64,000 nt of DNA from Gemmata massiliana (GCA_000531095.1 HG799462.1:593545-657544), one strand, 5' to 3'; numbered from the stretch's first letter, positions 33,894 through 43,215 are shown. Numbers and translations are program-made. Notes: generated from the sequence alone by a model not told the origin.

Positions 33894-33912
33894 AAATTGC
33901 CAGTGGCAATTT
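33894..33912. promoter_or_regulatory. 19-bp palindrome AAATTGCCA-G-TGGCAATTT
   Basis: A perfect palindrome with one central base, next to the iterons. Its 17-bp core recurs at 35609-35625 in front of parA. A binding site for ParB, ParA or Rep is likely. Confidence 0.7.
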
Positions 33913-34075
33913 TGGGCTAAGCATTTGGTTATTCAGAGGAATCGAGCCGTCTTGATGCACGAGGCTTCGAGCGTCAAAGAATACTGGATCAAAGATCTCT
34001 GTAAACAAAGGGATCGAGTCTGCTTTTGGAGGAGTGTAATTTCAGGAGCGGAAACAGGGTGAATTAAGCCGATTC

Positions 34076-35422
34076 TCAATCCCCCGCTCCGTCTGGCTCA
34101 GCCGCTCGAAGCTGCACGCCGAACACCGTGTCTTGGAGCCGTCGAAGAACGGCCGCAGTGTGCTCGGGTGTGGCTGACGTTTGGGCCGCCGAGGGCGCAG
34201 AGCCGGGTAGGGTGCGAGACTCCTGACGCTCTCGACTTCGAAGCTCATGCCACCACTCCGGCGGTGTGCGGCCAGAGCTTCGGGCCGCTTGGAGGTTGTC
34301 CACGAGATACGCTTGCGGGGTGCGCTTAAAGAACTTCGCCCCATACCGCTCGCGGGCCGCAAGCGTGATATCGAGCCATTCCCGCAACATCGGCTTCGGG
34401 AACTCTCGGAGCAACCGGTTCGCAGCCGGGGGATCGAATTTCAGTGCCAGCAGGGCATCTCGAAGCGGCGAGCGGGAATCTGCCTCGGCAGTCGGTAGGG
34501 GAGGCTTGTTGAACCGCGGTCCGCGGTGAAGAACTACCGAGTAGCCCGACCCGGATTTCATCGCACTTGCTTGCTTCTCGATCGTAACCGGACCGGCAAG
34601 AATTCCCGCATCGACGAGGGCGGAAAAAACACGCTGAAGCTTGATGCGCTGATTCCGCGGGGCGACGGTAGGGGAGAAGCCCAGCACATCAACCGCCAGG
34701 TGTTCGAGGTCGAAGCGGGGAGTCGTGTCACGCCGATCGAAAATCTTGCTGACGAGCAAGAACAGTCGTCGAGCGGCCGGGTCGAGTGCCCGATAACATT
34801 CGAGGTCGAATCGGAACTGACCGCCGAGTGGTCGAACCAGGTCGAAGAAAATCGGGTCCCAAGCGATCCGCCAGGCGCGGGAACTTTGGGGGTCAAGCGG
34901 CAGGCTGTAACTGAGAAACCCGAAGCGAACCTTTCGGTGCTCAGCCCGAACCGGATCGTAGAACGCATCACTGGCGTAGCTAACCTGAGCCAGACGATCG
35001 AGGGTGTTGGCAAAAGCCTGATACTGCCGACCACCTCGTTTACCGTGCTGGTCGATCATGCCGAGCTGTCGCAGGCAGAAGTGCGGGGTTGCGTGAAACT
35101 CGCTATCCGCTCCGGCTCCCGAGACGCTACTCGGGTCACAGTCTGCAAAAGTCAAAGCGAGCAGTCCCCAGAGGTAGAACTCATCAGAAGGAGAGAGACC
35201 ACCGGGGCAGGTCACTTTGACTGCCGCCTTCTTCTGATGCCGGTTCTTATCCGAGTAGTAATAACCGGTTTCGAAGATCAGGTTTTCACGAAGTGACTGT
35301 GTCGGGTCGAGTGGGCACAGGGCGTGCTCGACGAGGGTGAGTTGACCAAGCCCCGCCGACGAACGACGGATCGGGGATGACGGAGCGATTTGAATTCGTT
35401 TGTCGTTCGTCGCCCGCGGCAT
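34076..35422 (-). CDS. Plasmid replication-initiator-like protein
   Basis: A 448-residue protein from MPRATNDKRIQIAPSS (35422); the longer frame to 35485 is possible. The body has the pattern of RepA/TrfA-type initiators: a region of strands and helices (GLSPSDEFYLWGLLALTFAD), TLDRLAQVSYASDAFYDPV, LDPAARRLFLLVSKIFDRR, a winged-helix-like RIKLQRVFSALVDAGILAG, and a C-terminal helical/disordered tail. It lies between the iterons and parA, which is why I call it Rep. Family match is from layout, not a search. Confidence 0.65.
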   Translation of the reverse strand: MPRATNDKRIQIAPSSPIRRSSAGLGQLTLVEHALCPLDPTQSLRENLIFETGYYYSDKNRHQKKAAVKVTCPGGLSPSDEFYLWGLLALTFADCDPSSVSGAGADSEFHATPHFCLRQLGMIDQHGKRGGRQYQAFANTLDRLAQVSYASDAFYDPVRAEHRKVRFGFLSYSLPLDPQSSRAWRIAWDPIFFDLVRPLGGQFRFDLECYRALDPAARRLFLLVSKIFDRRDTTPRFDLEHLAVDVLGFSPTVAPRNQRIKLQRVFSALVDAGILAGPVTIEKQASAMKSGSGYSVVLHRGPRFNKPPLPTAEADSRSPLRDALLALKFDPPAANRLLREFPKPMLREWLDITLAARERYGAKFFKRTPQAYLVDNLQAARSSGRTPPEWWHELRSRERQESRTLPGSAPSAAQTSATPEHTAAVLRRLQDTVFGVQLRAAEPDGAGD

Positions 35423-35607
35423 GTCTCTCGGCTGTCCGGCTGTGGGAATTACTGAGTGCTTTAAGTCAGTTGAACTGCGTAGCACGTTCCCAGGGCCGAC
35501 GAAAGCCGGGAACTAGTCAGGCCGAGTCTGGCGTTTGAATTGTTTTCCTTGACGACCTCTCACGCTGCGTGCGACCGTTCACCCAATCGATTCCGAGAGT
35601 TAGCCGA

Positions 35608-35626
35608 GAATTGCCACTGGCAATTC
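35608..35626. promoter_or_regulatory. Palindrome GAATTGCCA-C-TGGCAATTC upstream of parA
   Basis: A perfect 19-bp palindrome. The 17-bp core is the reverse complement of the site at 33894-33912. It lies 68 bases before the parA ATG, between divergent rep and parA, where a partition site or shared operator would be. Confidence 0.72.
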
Positions 35627-35693
35627 GGCAGTATGGCAAGCCCCGGCGCAAGTCCGCCCCGAGGTGTATGGCCCCCGGCATCGCCGGAGGAAC

Positions 35694-36548
35694 ATGCCCA
35701 CAACAACGGTCTGCTTCATCAACCAAAAGGGCGGCTGCGGGAAGTCCAGTTCGACCTACCACCTCGGCGGGGCACTCGCCGTAAAAGGGCGAAACGTCCT
35801 CCTCGTCGATTGCGACCCACAAGGCTCCTTAAGCCAAGCCTTTTTCGGCTCAGCCGCCGTCGAGAACCTGTCCGCCAGGGAAACGCTTGCGGCGGTGTTC
35901 GATCCTGACGCCATGCTCGACAACCCTGCACGGCTTGCGGTCCCAACCGGCTTTGAGCGATTGAGCATCCTCCGGGCAAACCAAACGCTTGCCCCATACA
36001 ACCGCCCCGAGCCGGAGCGAGAAGGGCTCAACCAGTTCCTCCTTCGTGACGCCCTCTCAGACATCACCGGCTACGACATCGTGCTTATCGACTGCCCGCC
36101 AAATCTTTACCTGGCCAGTTGGAACGCGATGCTCGCTTCTTCTCACGTCGTCGTTCCGGTTCCCCCAGAAGACTTCGGTGCCCAGGGGCTTCGTGTTGTG
36201 CATCAGGCCATCGAGCAAGCCTCGCAGCTAAACCCGCGCTTGCATCTGACGGGTCATCTCGTCACGCGCTACGACGGCCGACTGGCGGTTCACCGGGCCT
36301 ACATGCAAAAGCTTCGCTCGCTCTACCACGAGTCGATCTTCGAGGCGGTCGTGCCCGAAGCATCCGCGTTCAAAGTGGCACTGACGTGCCGAACCCCGGT
36401 CTCGCACCACATGCCAGGTTCGAAAGCCGCCAAAGTCATGGCCGAAGTTAGTGACGAGTTGCTGGCGAGAATCGCCAGCACGTTCTTACCCGTCATCCCT
36501 CCCGGTGACATGGAGACGAGTGCAACGAAGAAGCAGAGCGTGGGGTAA
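35694..36548 (+). CDS. parA: Chromosome/plasmid partition ATPase ParA
   Basis: A 284-residue ParA. The deviant Walker A is INQKGGCGKSS near residues 9-19, followed by NVLLVDCDPQGSLSQAFF, then DIVLIDCPPNLYLASWNAML and VPVPPEDFGAQGL, with all ParA/Soj motifs present. ATG at 35694 with CCGGAGGAAC upstream, preferred to the in-frame start at 35664. parB begins two bases after its stop. It is a small ParA (no N-terminal HTH), so ParB is expected to bind the partition site. Confidence 0.95.
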   Translation: MPTTTVCFINQKGGCGKSSSTYHLGGALAVKGRNVLLVDCDPQGSLSQAFFGSAAVENLSARETLAAVFDPDAMLDNPARLAVPTGFERLSILRANQTLAPYNRPEPEREGLNQFLLRDALSDITGYDIVLIDCPPNLYLASWNAMLASSHVVVPVPPEDFGAQGLRVVHQAIEQASQLNPRLHLTGHLVTRYDGRLAVHRAYMQKLRSLYHESIFEAVVPEASAFKVALTCRTPVSHHMPGSKAAKVMAEVSDELLARIASTFLPVIPPGDMETSATKKQSVG

Positions 36549-36550
36549 CA

Positions 36551-37462
36551 ATGGCCAGCACCAGTGACCTTCTCAAGCAAGCAGTCGGTAACCTCGAAGA
36601 GTCGATGGGCGTGCGTAGTGTTGACTTACGGCCGACACTGACGCCGGTATCTAATCCGAAAGACGTTGGCCGACGACCACTTCGAAACGTCGGCCAGGTG
36701 GACGTGAACCAGGTCGTGCCCGACCCGACCAACCGCGAATCGAGTTCACCGAAGACGGCCTCGACAGTCTTGCCAAGAGCATTCGAGACAACGGACAGTT
36801 GCATCCGGTGCGAGTGCGCTGGTCGGCTGAACTGAGTAAAATGGGTCATCATCTCCGGCGAACGCCGCTGGCGAGCAACTCGCCGGGCCGGACTTGAAAC
36901 CATCGATTGCGTGTTCGTCGATGGCGAGCTCTCCCGCGGAGATCTTCTCTCGCAGCAGCTCATCGAGAACTTACTTCGAGAAGATCTGCGACCGGTCGAA
37001 GAAGCGAAAGCGTTTCGGGAGTTGCTCACACTCAACGAGTGGACTGGGAAGCAGCTTTCGGAAGCACTTCGAATTCCGCCCTCGAAGGTCACCCGCTCAC
37101 TGGCACTCTTGGAGTTACCCTCAGACTTGCAGCACCAGGTCGAACTCGGCGAGCTTCCCGCACGAAGTGCTTACGAGATCGCAAAGCTTGGAGATGACGA
37201 GAAGCGCCGCAAGCTTGCCGAAGCAGTGCAAGACGGTGGCCTTACCGTTGAAGACACGAGAAAGGCGGTGCGGACCCGCCAGGGTAAAGCCACACCGAAG
37301 GAGCGCGGCACGCGGGAGAAGTATGCTTCCCCCGGCGGTGTTCTTGTCAGCGTGACCGCGGGGCGAAGCGTGACCGATATCGAGATTGAAGCCGCACTTA
37401 TTCACGCGCTGAGCGTGGTTCGAAAACGGCTCGACGCGACTGGCTCGCCAACCGCCGCTTAA
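36551..37462 (+). pseudogene. parB: ParB partition protein, two apparent frameshifts from A-run indels
   Basis: Frame 1 from 36551 gives MASTSDLLKQAVGNLEE... NVGQVDVNQVVPDP, then breaks near 36728-36732. The next frame reads RIEFTEDGLDSLAKSIRDNG and QLHPVRVRW, and breaks again at the AAAA of 36838-36841. The third gives WVIISGERRWRATRRAG, continuing through DLLSQQLIENL, the HTH (KQLSEALRIPPSKVTRSLALL) and the C-terminal dimer domain to 37462. Restoring one A at the first site and removing one at the second makes a continuous ParB of about 303 residues. Probably intact in the organism. Confidence 0.9.
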
Positions 37463-37559
37463 TTCCCGTAATTGGTCTCAGCGGTTTTTTCGCGGCTCCG
37501 GCAAGGGGAAAGGCCTGCTAGCGTGGACCCGCTCCCCTCGCGCCGTTTACGGCCCCCTG

Positions 37560-37581
37560 CCCGATAACACCTCTTATCGGG
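37560..37581. terminator. Hairpin between parB and the integrase gene
   Basis: CCCGATAA and TTATCGGG form an 8-bp stem with a 6-base loop, between the convergent parB and integrase genes. The plus strand continues ATTCTGGCTTTT, a weak T-rich tail. Confidence 0.5.
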
Positions 37582-37601
37582 ATTCTGGCTTTTGGGCCAA
37601 A

Positions 37602-38831
37602 TCACGCATCAAACACTGACTGAATGGCCTGTCGCTGCTGGCCTGGAATCAAGTGCCGGTAGCGACGACGCATCGCCTCCGTCGTGTGGCCCACCCATTC
37701 GTCGATCATCCGCTGATCCACGTTCTTTGCCGCACAGTTCGAAATAAACGAGTGCCGAAAGACGTGCCAGCCGCGCAGGTGCTTCCACTTCGACTTCGCA
37801 AAGGCCGTCTTAAATAAGTCGTCGGCGTCGTTTGGCGTAAATGTCTCTTCGGTCGTGCCCTCGGCAAAGCACGTCGGAAACGCGAGGATCGCTCCGGCAC
37901 TTTTCTCCCGCCATTTGCGAAGCACGTCGATGAGCGACTGTGCGAGCGGAACTCGTCTCGTCGTCTGTTTCCCCCGGGCCTTCTTCCGCTCGTGGAGCAC
38001 AACCGTCTGCGACGGGAAGTCGATATCCTGCCAGCGAAGCCGCATCACCTCACTTCGCCTGGCCCCAGTCATCGCCGCAACGCAGAACATCGGGTGAACA
38101 ACCGCGTAGCGGCTTTGCGTTTCGGCGTAGCGAAGCATCTCAGCAAGTTCTTCCAGCGTGAGGAACACGCAGTCCCACAGGTCTCGGCACTCACCTTCCG
38201 TGATGTTCTCTCGCTTCACCAGTTCACTGACCTCGTCGAAGGTGCGAAATGGCGGCTTCTCGCTCGTCTTCGGAAAGCGAATCCCCTGATTCGGGAAGCG
38301 TCCCGTCAGCATCCCCGCTTGCACCGCCCAGTTCCACGCTGCTCGAAACGTGGCGAGTTCCTTCTTCGTCGTCACCGGGCTGAGCTTTCGCTTGTGGATG
38401 CCGTTACACTTCGCCCGGCGGTTGACGTGCTCTTGGAGCTTGATCATCGTCAGCGACTGCACGTCGAAGGATTCCCCGAGCGACTCGACGAAGTGAATGA
38501 AGTGCGTGCGAATCGTTTGCAGTGTCTTCGCCTCCAGACTTCCTTGCGAGTGCGTTTCCGTGTAGCGGTCCCGGAACTCGCCAAGCGTCAGACGTGCCCG
38601 AGGCACCGGCGTGTCGTTGAGCTTTCCGTCGGAGAGGAGAAACGTCGGCAGGTCGGCGTCTGGTGGAAGAAGCAATCGGCCGCGCTCGAGCAGCCGGATG
38701 TTTTCTTCCACCCGCTCGACGCAGGCTTGTGCCTCACGCTCGTTCTCGGTGCGAAGTGGGTGTTGGTATTTCTGCCCGGCGTAGCGAAAGACGAGGCGGA
38801 ACTTCTTTCCGCGGCGTTCAAGCGAAGCCAT
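37602..38831 (-). CDS. Tyrosine integrase
   Basis: A 409-residue integrase from MASLERRGKKFRLVFRY at 38831. It has an N-terminal arm-binding-like segment, a SAM-like domain (SLEAKTLQTIRTHFIHFVES) and a catalytic domain with TGARRSEVMRLRW (Arg), WHVFRHSFIS (His-x-x-Arg), the second His in VGHTTEAM and the Tyr of RRRYRHL. It faces the par genes and is probably the integrase of the plasmid-type element. The outer boundary of that element is not visible. Confidence 0.92.
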   Translation of the reverse strand: MASLERRGKKFRLVFRYAGQKYQHPLRTENEREAQACVERVEENIRLLERGRLLLPPDADLPTFLLSDGKLNDTPVPRARLTLGEFRDRYTETHSQGSLEAKTLQTIRTHFIHFVESLGESFDVQSLTMIKLQEHVNRRAKCNGIHKRKLSPVTTKKELATFRAAWNWAVQAGMLTGRFPNQGIRFPKTSEKPPFRTFDEVSELVKRENITEGECRDLWDCVFLTLEELAEMLRYAETQSRYAVVHPMFCVAAMTGARRSEVMRLRWQDIDFPSQTVVLHERKKARGKQTTRRVPLAQSLIDVLRKWREKSAGAILAFPTCFAEGTTEETFTPNDADDLFKTAFAKSKWKHLRGWHVFRHSFISNCAAKNVDQRMIDEWVGHTTEAMRRRYRHLIPGQQRQAIQSVFDA

Positions 38832-39261
38832 GTCGTGTGCCCTCTGCCGATGTGACACACGCGGATTGCTCGCAGTGCGTCGCATTTCGGCGAACTGGCA
38901 CAAACCCCACACTACTTGGTGACTGTCCCCAATCTGTCCCCAGATGAACCTTTCTTGGAGAAGGGCCTGTTGCGCCCGTCGCCGTAAAGCTATGCTGGAA
39001 AGAGGTCTACGAAGACCGGATTCTCAGCGGTGCTTTCAGGCGAACTAGTCGCTGCATCTGACCCAGACCGTGACATCGGTTATAGGGATTCATAGCTCAC
39101 TCAGGCTCGCTGGGCAGGCGAGCCGTGTCGTTCGGCCACACGGGGCGATTTGCAAGCAACGTAGTTGGTTCCTGTCGCTGCCGCCGGTACCCATTAGAAT
39201 CGGCGGCGCTGCGCGCTGTGCAGGCGTCAAATTACACACTAACGCTGGGAGCGTGTTACAC
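38832..39261. other. Gap between integrase and small gene
   Basis: About 430 bases. The 37602 integrase promoter should be here, but I see no clear boxes. The sequence has no reading frame of quality and no copy of the tRNA-Arg end. The boundary of two elements may lie here. Confidence 0.4.
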
Positions 39262-39606
39262 ATGCCACACGGAGATTCCGGAAATTTGGATGCCCGTGCA
39301 TGGGCAGCGGAAGATCAGCAACGTGCGAGGGAAGCTTCATTCAACTCCGCGCGGGCGCAGGGCCAAGTCGTCGTGTGCATCGACAGAGATGTCCATCGGA
39401 GAGTGGCAGAACTGCGATCGCAAGGGCAACACGAAGCTGCAAAGGCTCTTGAAATCTCAATACCAGAGGTGAAGGCAAGAATCGGGATCGACGGAGTCCA
39501 CGTTAAGGTGGGAGGCTGGGATTGTACGGTCCGTCCGATGTTCCATGTAGACACAGCAAAAAGAAGCGTAGAGTTTCGAGGAGTCGATGCGACATGTACG
39601 AAATGA
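39262..39606 (+). CDS. Hypothetical protein
   Basis: A 114-residue protein from MPHGDSGNLDARAWAAEDQ with GGGAG about 11 bases upstream; the longer frame to 39070 is less likely. A short strand-rich middle (QGQVVVCIDRDVHRRVAEL) is followed by helix and strand segments (HVKVGGWDCTVRPMFHVD). Not recognised. Isolated on the plus strand between two minus-strand elements. Confidence 0.5.
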   Translation: MPHGDSGNLDARAWAAEDQQRAREASFNSARAQGQVVVCIDRDVHRRVAELRSQGQHEAAKALEISIPEVKARIGIDGVHVKVGGWDCTVRPMFHVDTAKRSVEFRGVDATCTK

Positions 39607-39760
39607 GATGCCGGGTCGTCGCGTCAGGATCACTCGACGTTGATGCGGGATGTGCTCCAGACGAACACGACCCGTTATCAAATGAGAGCAGTTGAGTTGT
39701 TCCGTATTGGTAAGCAGTGTGCTTAAGTCCATATCCAGCCGTCCGTCGTTGGGCGTTTTT

Positions 39761-40017
39761 AGGTCACCCAGGTCACCCTCTCGATTTCGAGGGTGACCCG
39801 AGCAGAGCCTTGTTTTTCAAGCTCAGGTCACCCAGGTCATAGTGGTCACCCTGTTTTGGAAATCCCATCTCAGCAACAAGAGCCGAGGTCGTAATGAGTG
39901 GTCCGGAGTTATTCGGGGATAAGGACAGGGTGACCAGGGTGACCAGGGTGACCTAGCCCTGTTTCGCAAGCGTTTGCGAAGGTCATAGCGGTTTCGGTGA
40001 GGGTGACCTGGGTGACC
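39761..40017. repeat. GGTGACC iteron array, candidate replication origin
   Basis: The heptamer GGTGACC or its complement occurs in full at about 39762, 39771, 39792, 39826, 39844, 39929, 39938, 39947, 40002 and 40011, often 9 bases apart. Most left copies read GGTCACC and all right copies read GGTGACC, so the array is arranged convergently. A TTCGCAA-GCGT-TTGCGAA palindrome is at 39963-39980. It directly follows the 3' end of the primase-helicase gene, as iterons follow or flank the primase-helicase gene in phage P4-like satellites. Confidence 0.8.
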
Positions 40018-40020
40018 TAA

Positions 40021-42741
40021 CTACATCGGAATGTCGCTCTCGGGGCTCCAACCGGCCGAATCCCGGCGCCGGCGATCGAACTCGACGAGCAGTCCGTCGG
40101 GCCGGCCTTCCGACCAGGCGACGCCGGCGTAAGCGTGCGGCCGGTCCTGACCGACGCGGAGCCGGGTCTTCTTCACGGCCCGGTGCGCCTTCCGCAGCTC
40201 GGCCCCGAAGTTCCCGTCGTTGAGCGGCTTGTACCCCTTCAACCGGCACCACGATTGGTAAGCGGCGAACAGCTCGCCCACGCGCAGGTACGCGCCCTCG
40301 TCTTCCTTCACGTGCTCGTCCAGGAACTGCTTGTGGGGGTTGCACAACTCCCGGTGCTCGGCCTTCGCCGCGGTACACACGGCCGAGCTGGTGAACCCGC
40401 CCTGAGCGTGGAGCCGGTGCAGGCCCGTGAGCGCCCAGTTGAGCACGCCCGGCATCTCGCCGGATGCGACCCACCACTCGGGCGAGTCCATCCCGCGGAC
40501 CCGCTCGGCGACCGCGATGACCACGTTGAACGGGACGACCGTGTACCGGCGCCACACGCCCTCGGTGCGGTCCGCGAACCGGGGCAGGATGTTCGTCGAG
40601 AGGAGCAGCCGGGCGGTCGGCCGCGTGTTGAGGGCCGACTTGTTCTTGCGGTCGAAGTTCATCAGGTCGCCGGACACGAAGCTCTTGAGCTTGGCCTCGG
40701 CCACCTTGTCCATCTCCCCGACCTCGGCCACCGCGTTCACGAGCTTCCCGAGCGTGCTCGCGAGTGCGAACCGCTCTCCAAACTCCTCCAGCGGGACCGA
40801 GGCGTAGTTGTAATCCCCGATCAGTGCCCGGAGCACGGCCAGGAACGTGCTTTTCCCGTTGCCCCCTTCGCCGGTCATGATGAAGAACGACTGGAACCCG
40901 GTGTCGAACCGGAGCAGGTAACCGGCCATCTCCTGGAGCACGAGCTGACGTTCGCGGTCCCCGTCGGTGACGCGCGCAAGGAACGCCTCGAACTTGGGGC
41001 ACGCGGCCCCGGGTTTGAACTTCACGGGCAGGGCGGCCGGGGTGAAGTACAGCGGGGTCGGGGGCGCGAGCACGGCCCGCCCGGTTGCGAGGAGCTCGGG
41101 CACATCGATGAGCCCGTTGGCACACGCGATGTACTCGCGCGCGTCGGGATCGGGCCGGAGCTTGGGGATGTGCCCGGGGCGCAGCGCATCGGCCTTGAGC
41201 ATGACGGGCCAGGTCGTGTCCCCGTCCAGGTGGCACATCGAGGCCGCGGCCTGGACCGCGTTGGTGACCTTGCGCCCGTCGAGCTTCACGATCGTCGGGC
41301 GCGCCGACTTGCGCCCGTCCTGGTCCCACGCGAGGACCGCGGACCGGTGATCCGCCTCGCACTCCTCGCGCAGCGTGGCCCACGCGCGCTTGTCGAAGTC
41401 GTCGTCGGCCACGGTCACGTACCGCCCGTTCCGCCACTCCCACCATTCGGCCCGGTGGTACACGAGCGTGGGCAGCCCGTCGGCCCGGGGCACGAGCAGC
41501 CGGCCGAGCCGGTGCGGGTCCAGGAACTCCTCGTTCACTGCTTCTTCGGTCACGGGATCAACGGGCCGGTCCTCGGACGCCGGGACCGAGCGGTTGTGCT
41601 CCCGCGGTGCCGTCGGCACGGGGCGCTGTGATCGGACTGGGCCGTACCCCTCACGCCGGAGCTGCTCGGCGAGCCGGGCGAACTGGCCCGGGTACTCGAG
41701 GGCCGCGCGCAGGTTGCTCGGGTTGAGCCCTTTGTGGTCCGGAATCCCGGCCGCGTCGGTGAACCCGTAGAAGATGGGCGTGCCCGACACGAGCATCAGG
41801 TTCCCGCTCTTGTCCCCGTTCTTGTCGGGCCGCCGGAAGTCCCAGCGCTCGCCGCGGTGCCCGACCGGAACCCAGCGGTGCCGCTTGAGCAGCTCCCCGA
41901 CCGATTCCATCGTCTGCGCGCGGTTGTACGCGGCGAACACGTCGGTCTCGGGATCGGTCGAGCCGCCCGGTGTGAGGGGCACGTGCGGGTGCGGTGCCGA
42001 CGGCACGGGGCGCGGGTTCGGGTCGAACGTGCGGGCCTCGTCCGGGATCAGCTCGACCGGGTCACCCCCGATCCCGAGCACGTACTCGACCGCCGCGTCC
42101 CCGTCGAGCCACTCGCTCCCGCTCCACACGCGGCCCCAAAAGTCGCGCCCGTGGTGCCGGCCGATGAGCCGGAGCCAGTTCCCGTACTTCGTGTCCCCGT
42201 CGATCACGGCCTGCTTGGGGAACACCTCGGGCGGCTTGGCGAACCCGTACTCGGCCGCGTCGCGCACGAGCCAGCGCCCGAACGCGAACAGGACCGGCCC
42301 CTCGACCGCGCCCTCGAACAGCGCGCGGACGTGGAACCCGCCCTTGCCGTTGGACTCGCTCAACAGCGGAGTAAACCCGAGCACCGCGAGTCGGTCGTAT
42401 ATCGCCAGCGCGAAGCGCTCGTTCGCGTCGGGATCGGCTTTGGTGCCCGGGTGTGCGTCGATGTCCACTCCGACCCACTTGCCGAACCCGTCGGCCCCGA
42501 GCGCGTGGAGCCCGATCACGTCCTCGGTCGCGCTGGCCCGGAAGTGGCGCGCAAGCAGGCGCAGGTCCACGTACCCGGGCTTCGCGCCCCCGGCCGGGCG
42601 CGTCGTGCGCCGGACGTCGCCCGTTTCAGGATCTCCGTAGCACCCGCCGCACCGGTCGGTCCGGTTCACCAGGCGGGTCAGCGCCCAGCGCGCGAGGTTC
42701 TCGGCGCGAGCGGTCCACGGGTTGGCAATCGCCGTCGTCAC
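40021..42741 (-). CDS. AEP-type primase fused to SF3 helicase (replication protein)
   Basis: A 906-residue protein. The N-terminal archaeo-eukaryotic primase-like domain has DID in WVGVDIDAHPG at residues 93-95 and LLSESNGKGGFHVR as the second active-site motif. The C-terminal half is a D5-type superfamily 3 helicase with Walker A GEGGNGKST near residue 627, FDRKNKSALNTRPTARLLLSTNILPRF and a C-terminal winged-helix-like tail. It can start and unwind replication of the element. It is the last gene in a series of overlapping minus-strand genes and is followed by an iteron array. Confidence 0.9.
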   Translation of the reverse strand: MTTAIANPWTARAENLARWALTRLVNRTDRCGGCYGDPETGDVRRTTRPAGGAKPGYVDLRLLARHFRASATEDVIGLHALGADGFGKWVGVDIDAHPGTKADPDANERFALAIYDRLAVLGFTPLLSESNGKGGFHVRALFEGAVEGPVLFAFGRWLVRDAAEYGFAKPPEVFPKQAVIDGDTKYGNWLRLIGRHHGRDFWGRVWSGSEWLDGDAAVEYVLGIGGDPVELIPDEARTFDPNPRPVPSAPHPHVPLTPGGSTDPETDVFAAYNRAQTMESVGELLKRHRWVPVGHRGERWDFRRPDKNGDKSGNLMLVSGTPIFYGFTDAAGIPDHKGLNPSNLRAALEYPGQFARLAEQLRREGYGPVRSQRPVPTAPREHNRSVPASEDRPVDPVTEEAVNEEFLDPHRLGRLLVPRADGLPTLVYHRAEWWEWRNGRYVTVADDDFDKRAWATLREECEADHRSAVLAWDQDGRKSARPTIVKLDGRKVTNAVQAAASMCHLDGDTTWPVMLKADALRPGHIPKLRPDPDAREYIACANGLIDVPELLATGRAVLAPPTPLYFTPAALPVKFKPGAACPKFEAFLARVTDGDRERQLVLQEMAGYLLRFDTGFQSFFIMTGEGGNGKSTFLAVLRALIGDYNYASVPLEEFGERFALASTLGKLVNAVAEVGEMDKVAEAKLKSFVSGDLMNFDRKNKSALNTRPTARLLLSTNILPRFADRTEGVWRRYTVVPFNVVIAVAERVRGMDSPEWWVASGEMPGVLNWALTGLHRLHAQGGFTSSAVCTAAKAEHRELCNPHKQFLDEHVKEDEGAYLRVGELFAAYQSWCRLKGYKPLNDGNFGAELRKAHRAVKKTRLRVGQDRPHAYAGVAWSEGRPDGLLVEFDRRRRDSAGWSPESDIPM

Positions 42742-43043
42742 GAACGGGCCTCCGGGCGGTCGTCGATTGGGTGCGAGGTCAGGTAGTCATCCGGCACGTT
42801 CCAGAAGCGCCCGCGCGCGTCCCGGACGACGGACCCGCCCGGGCGGTCCCAGCGCCGGCACACAAACGTGAACGACTCGCGGGGCGATAGCCACGTGCCT
42901 CGGGCGACCTGGTCACTGAGAGCCCGGGCGCGCTGGTTCGGGGTCACGGCGCTGCCCGGGTCGCCGGGCCACGCCAGGAACACCACCAACAGGCGCACGG
43001 CACGGCCGGCGCGGAACTCATCTGAGTGCATCGGGGCTACCAT
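42738..43043 (-). CDS. Small hypothetical protein upstream of the primase
   Basis: A 101-residue protein from ATG 43043 (GGAGCAAC upstream), MVAPMHSDEFRAGRAVRLLV... It overlaps the primase start (ATGA) and the preceding gene end. Arg/Asp-rich; a segment ESFTFVCRRWDRPGGSVVRD may be a strand hairpin. Function unknown; coupling suggests a role in replication of the element. Confidence 0.55.
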   Translation of the reverse strand: MVAPMHSDEFRAGRAVRLLVVFLAWPGDPGSAVTPNQRARALSDQVARGTWLSPRESFTFVCRRWDRPGGSVVRDARGRFWNVPDDYLTSHPIDDRPEARS

Positions 43044-43215
43044 CACGTTGCTCCTTCAAAGGTGTCGAGGTCTGGTGGGATTGGGGCTGCGCCGGAGGCG
43101 GCTCGGTGATCCGCATTTCGGGCGGTCCCGATCGGCACCCGTGACACAAGCCTGCCTCGATGCTCTCGGTGCTGTGCAGGAACGCAGGACAACGGGAACA
43201 CGTAGGCTGACTCAC
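43018..43215 (-). CDS. Zinc-ribbon micro-protein
   Basis: A 65-residue protein that starts at a GTG overlapping the VRR-NUC stop (GTGA). It begins with QPTCSRCPAF and LCHGCRSG, two CxxC pairs that make a zinc ribbon, and ends in a Pro/Gln-rich tail. Its stop lies 25 bases inside the next gene. Function unknown; a DNA- or protein-binding role is possible. Confidence 0.6.
   Translation of the reverse strand: MSQPTCSRCPAFLHSTESIEAGLCHGCRSGPPEMRITEPPPAQPQSHQTSTPLKEQRDGSPDALR

Noticed and set aside
39761-40017. CRISPR array
   Set aside because: The repeat unit is only 7-9 bases with irregular spacing and mirrored orientation, and there are no cas genes.
37602-40020. Second attachment copy of the tRNA-Arg 3' end as the left border of the tRNA element
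   Set aside because: I searched by eye for the CCCGGCGGGACTTGAAC end between 37 and 40 kb and found only short partial matches such as CCCGGCGG near 38415; the border is not established.
39983-41446. Long minus-strand frame of 487 residues inside the primase gene
   Set aside because: Arg/Gly/Ala-rich low-complexity translation in another frame of a high-GC gene.
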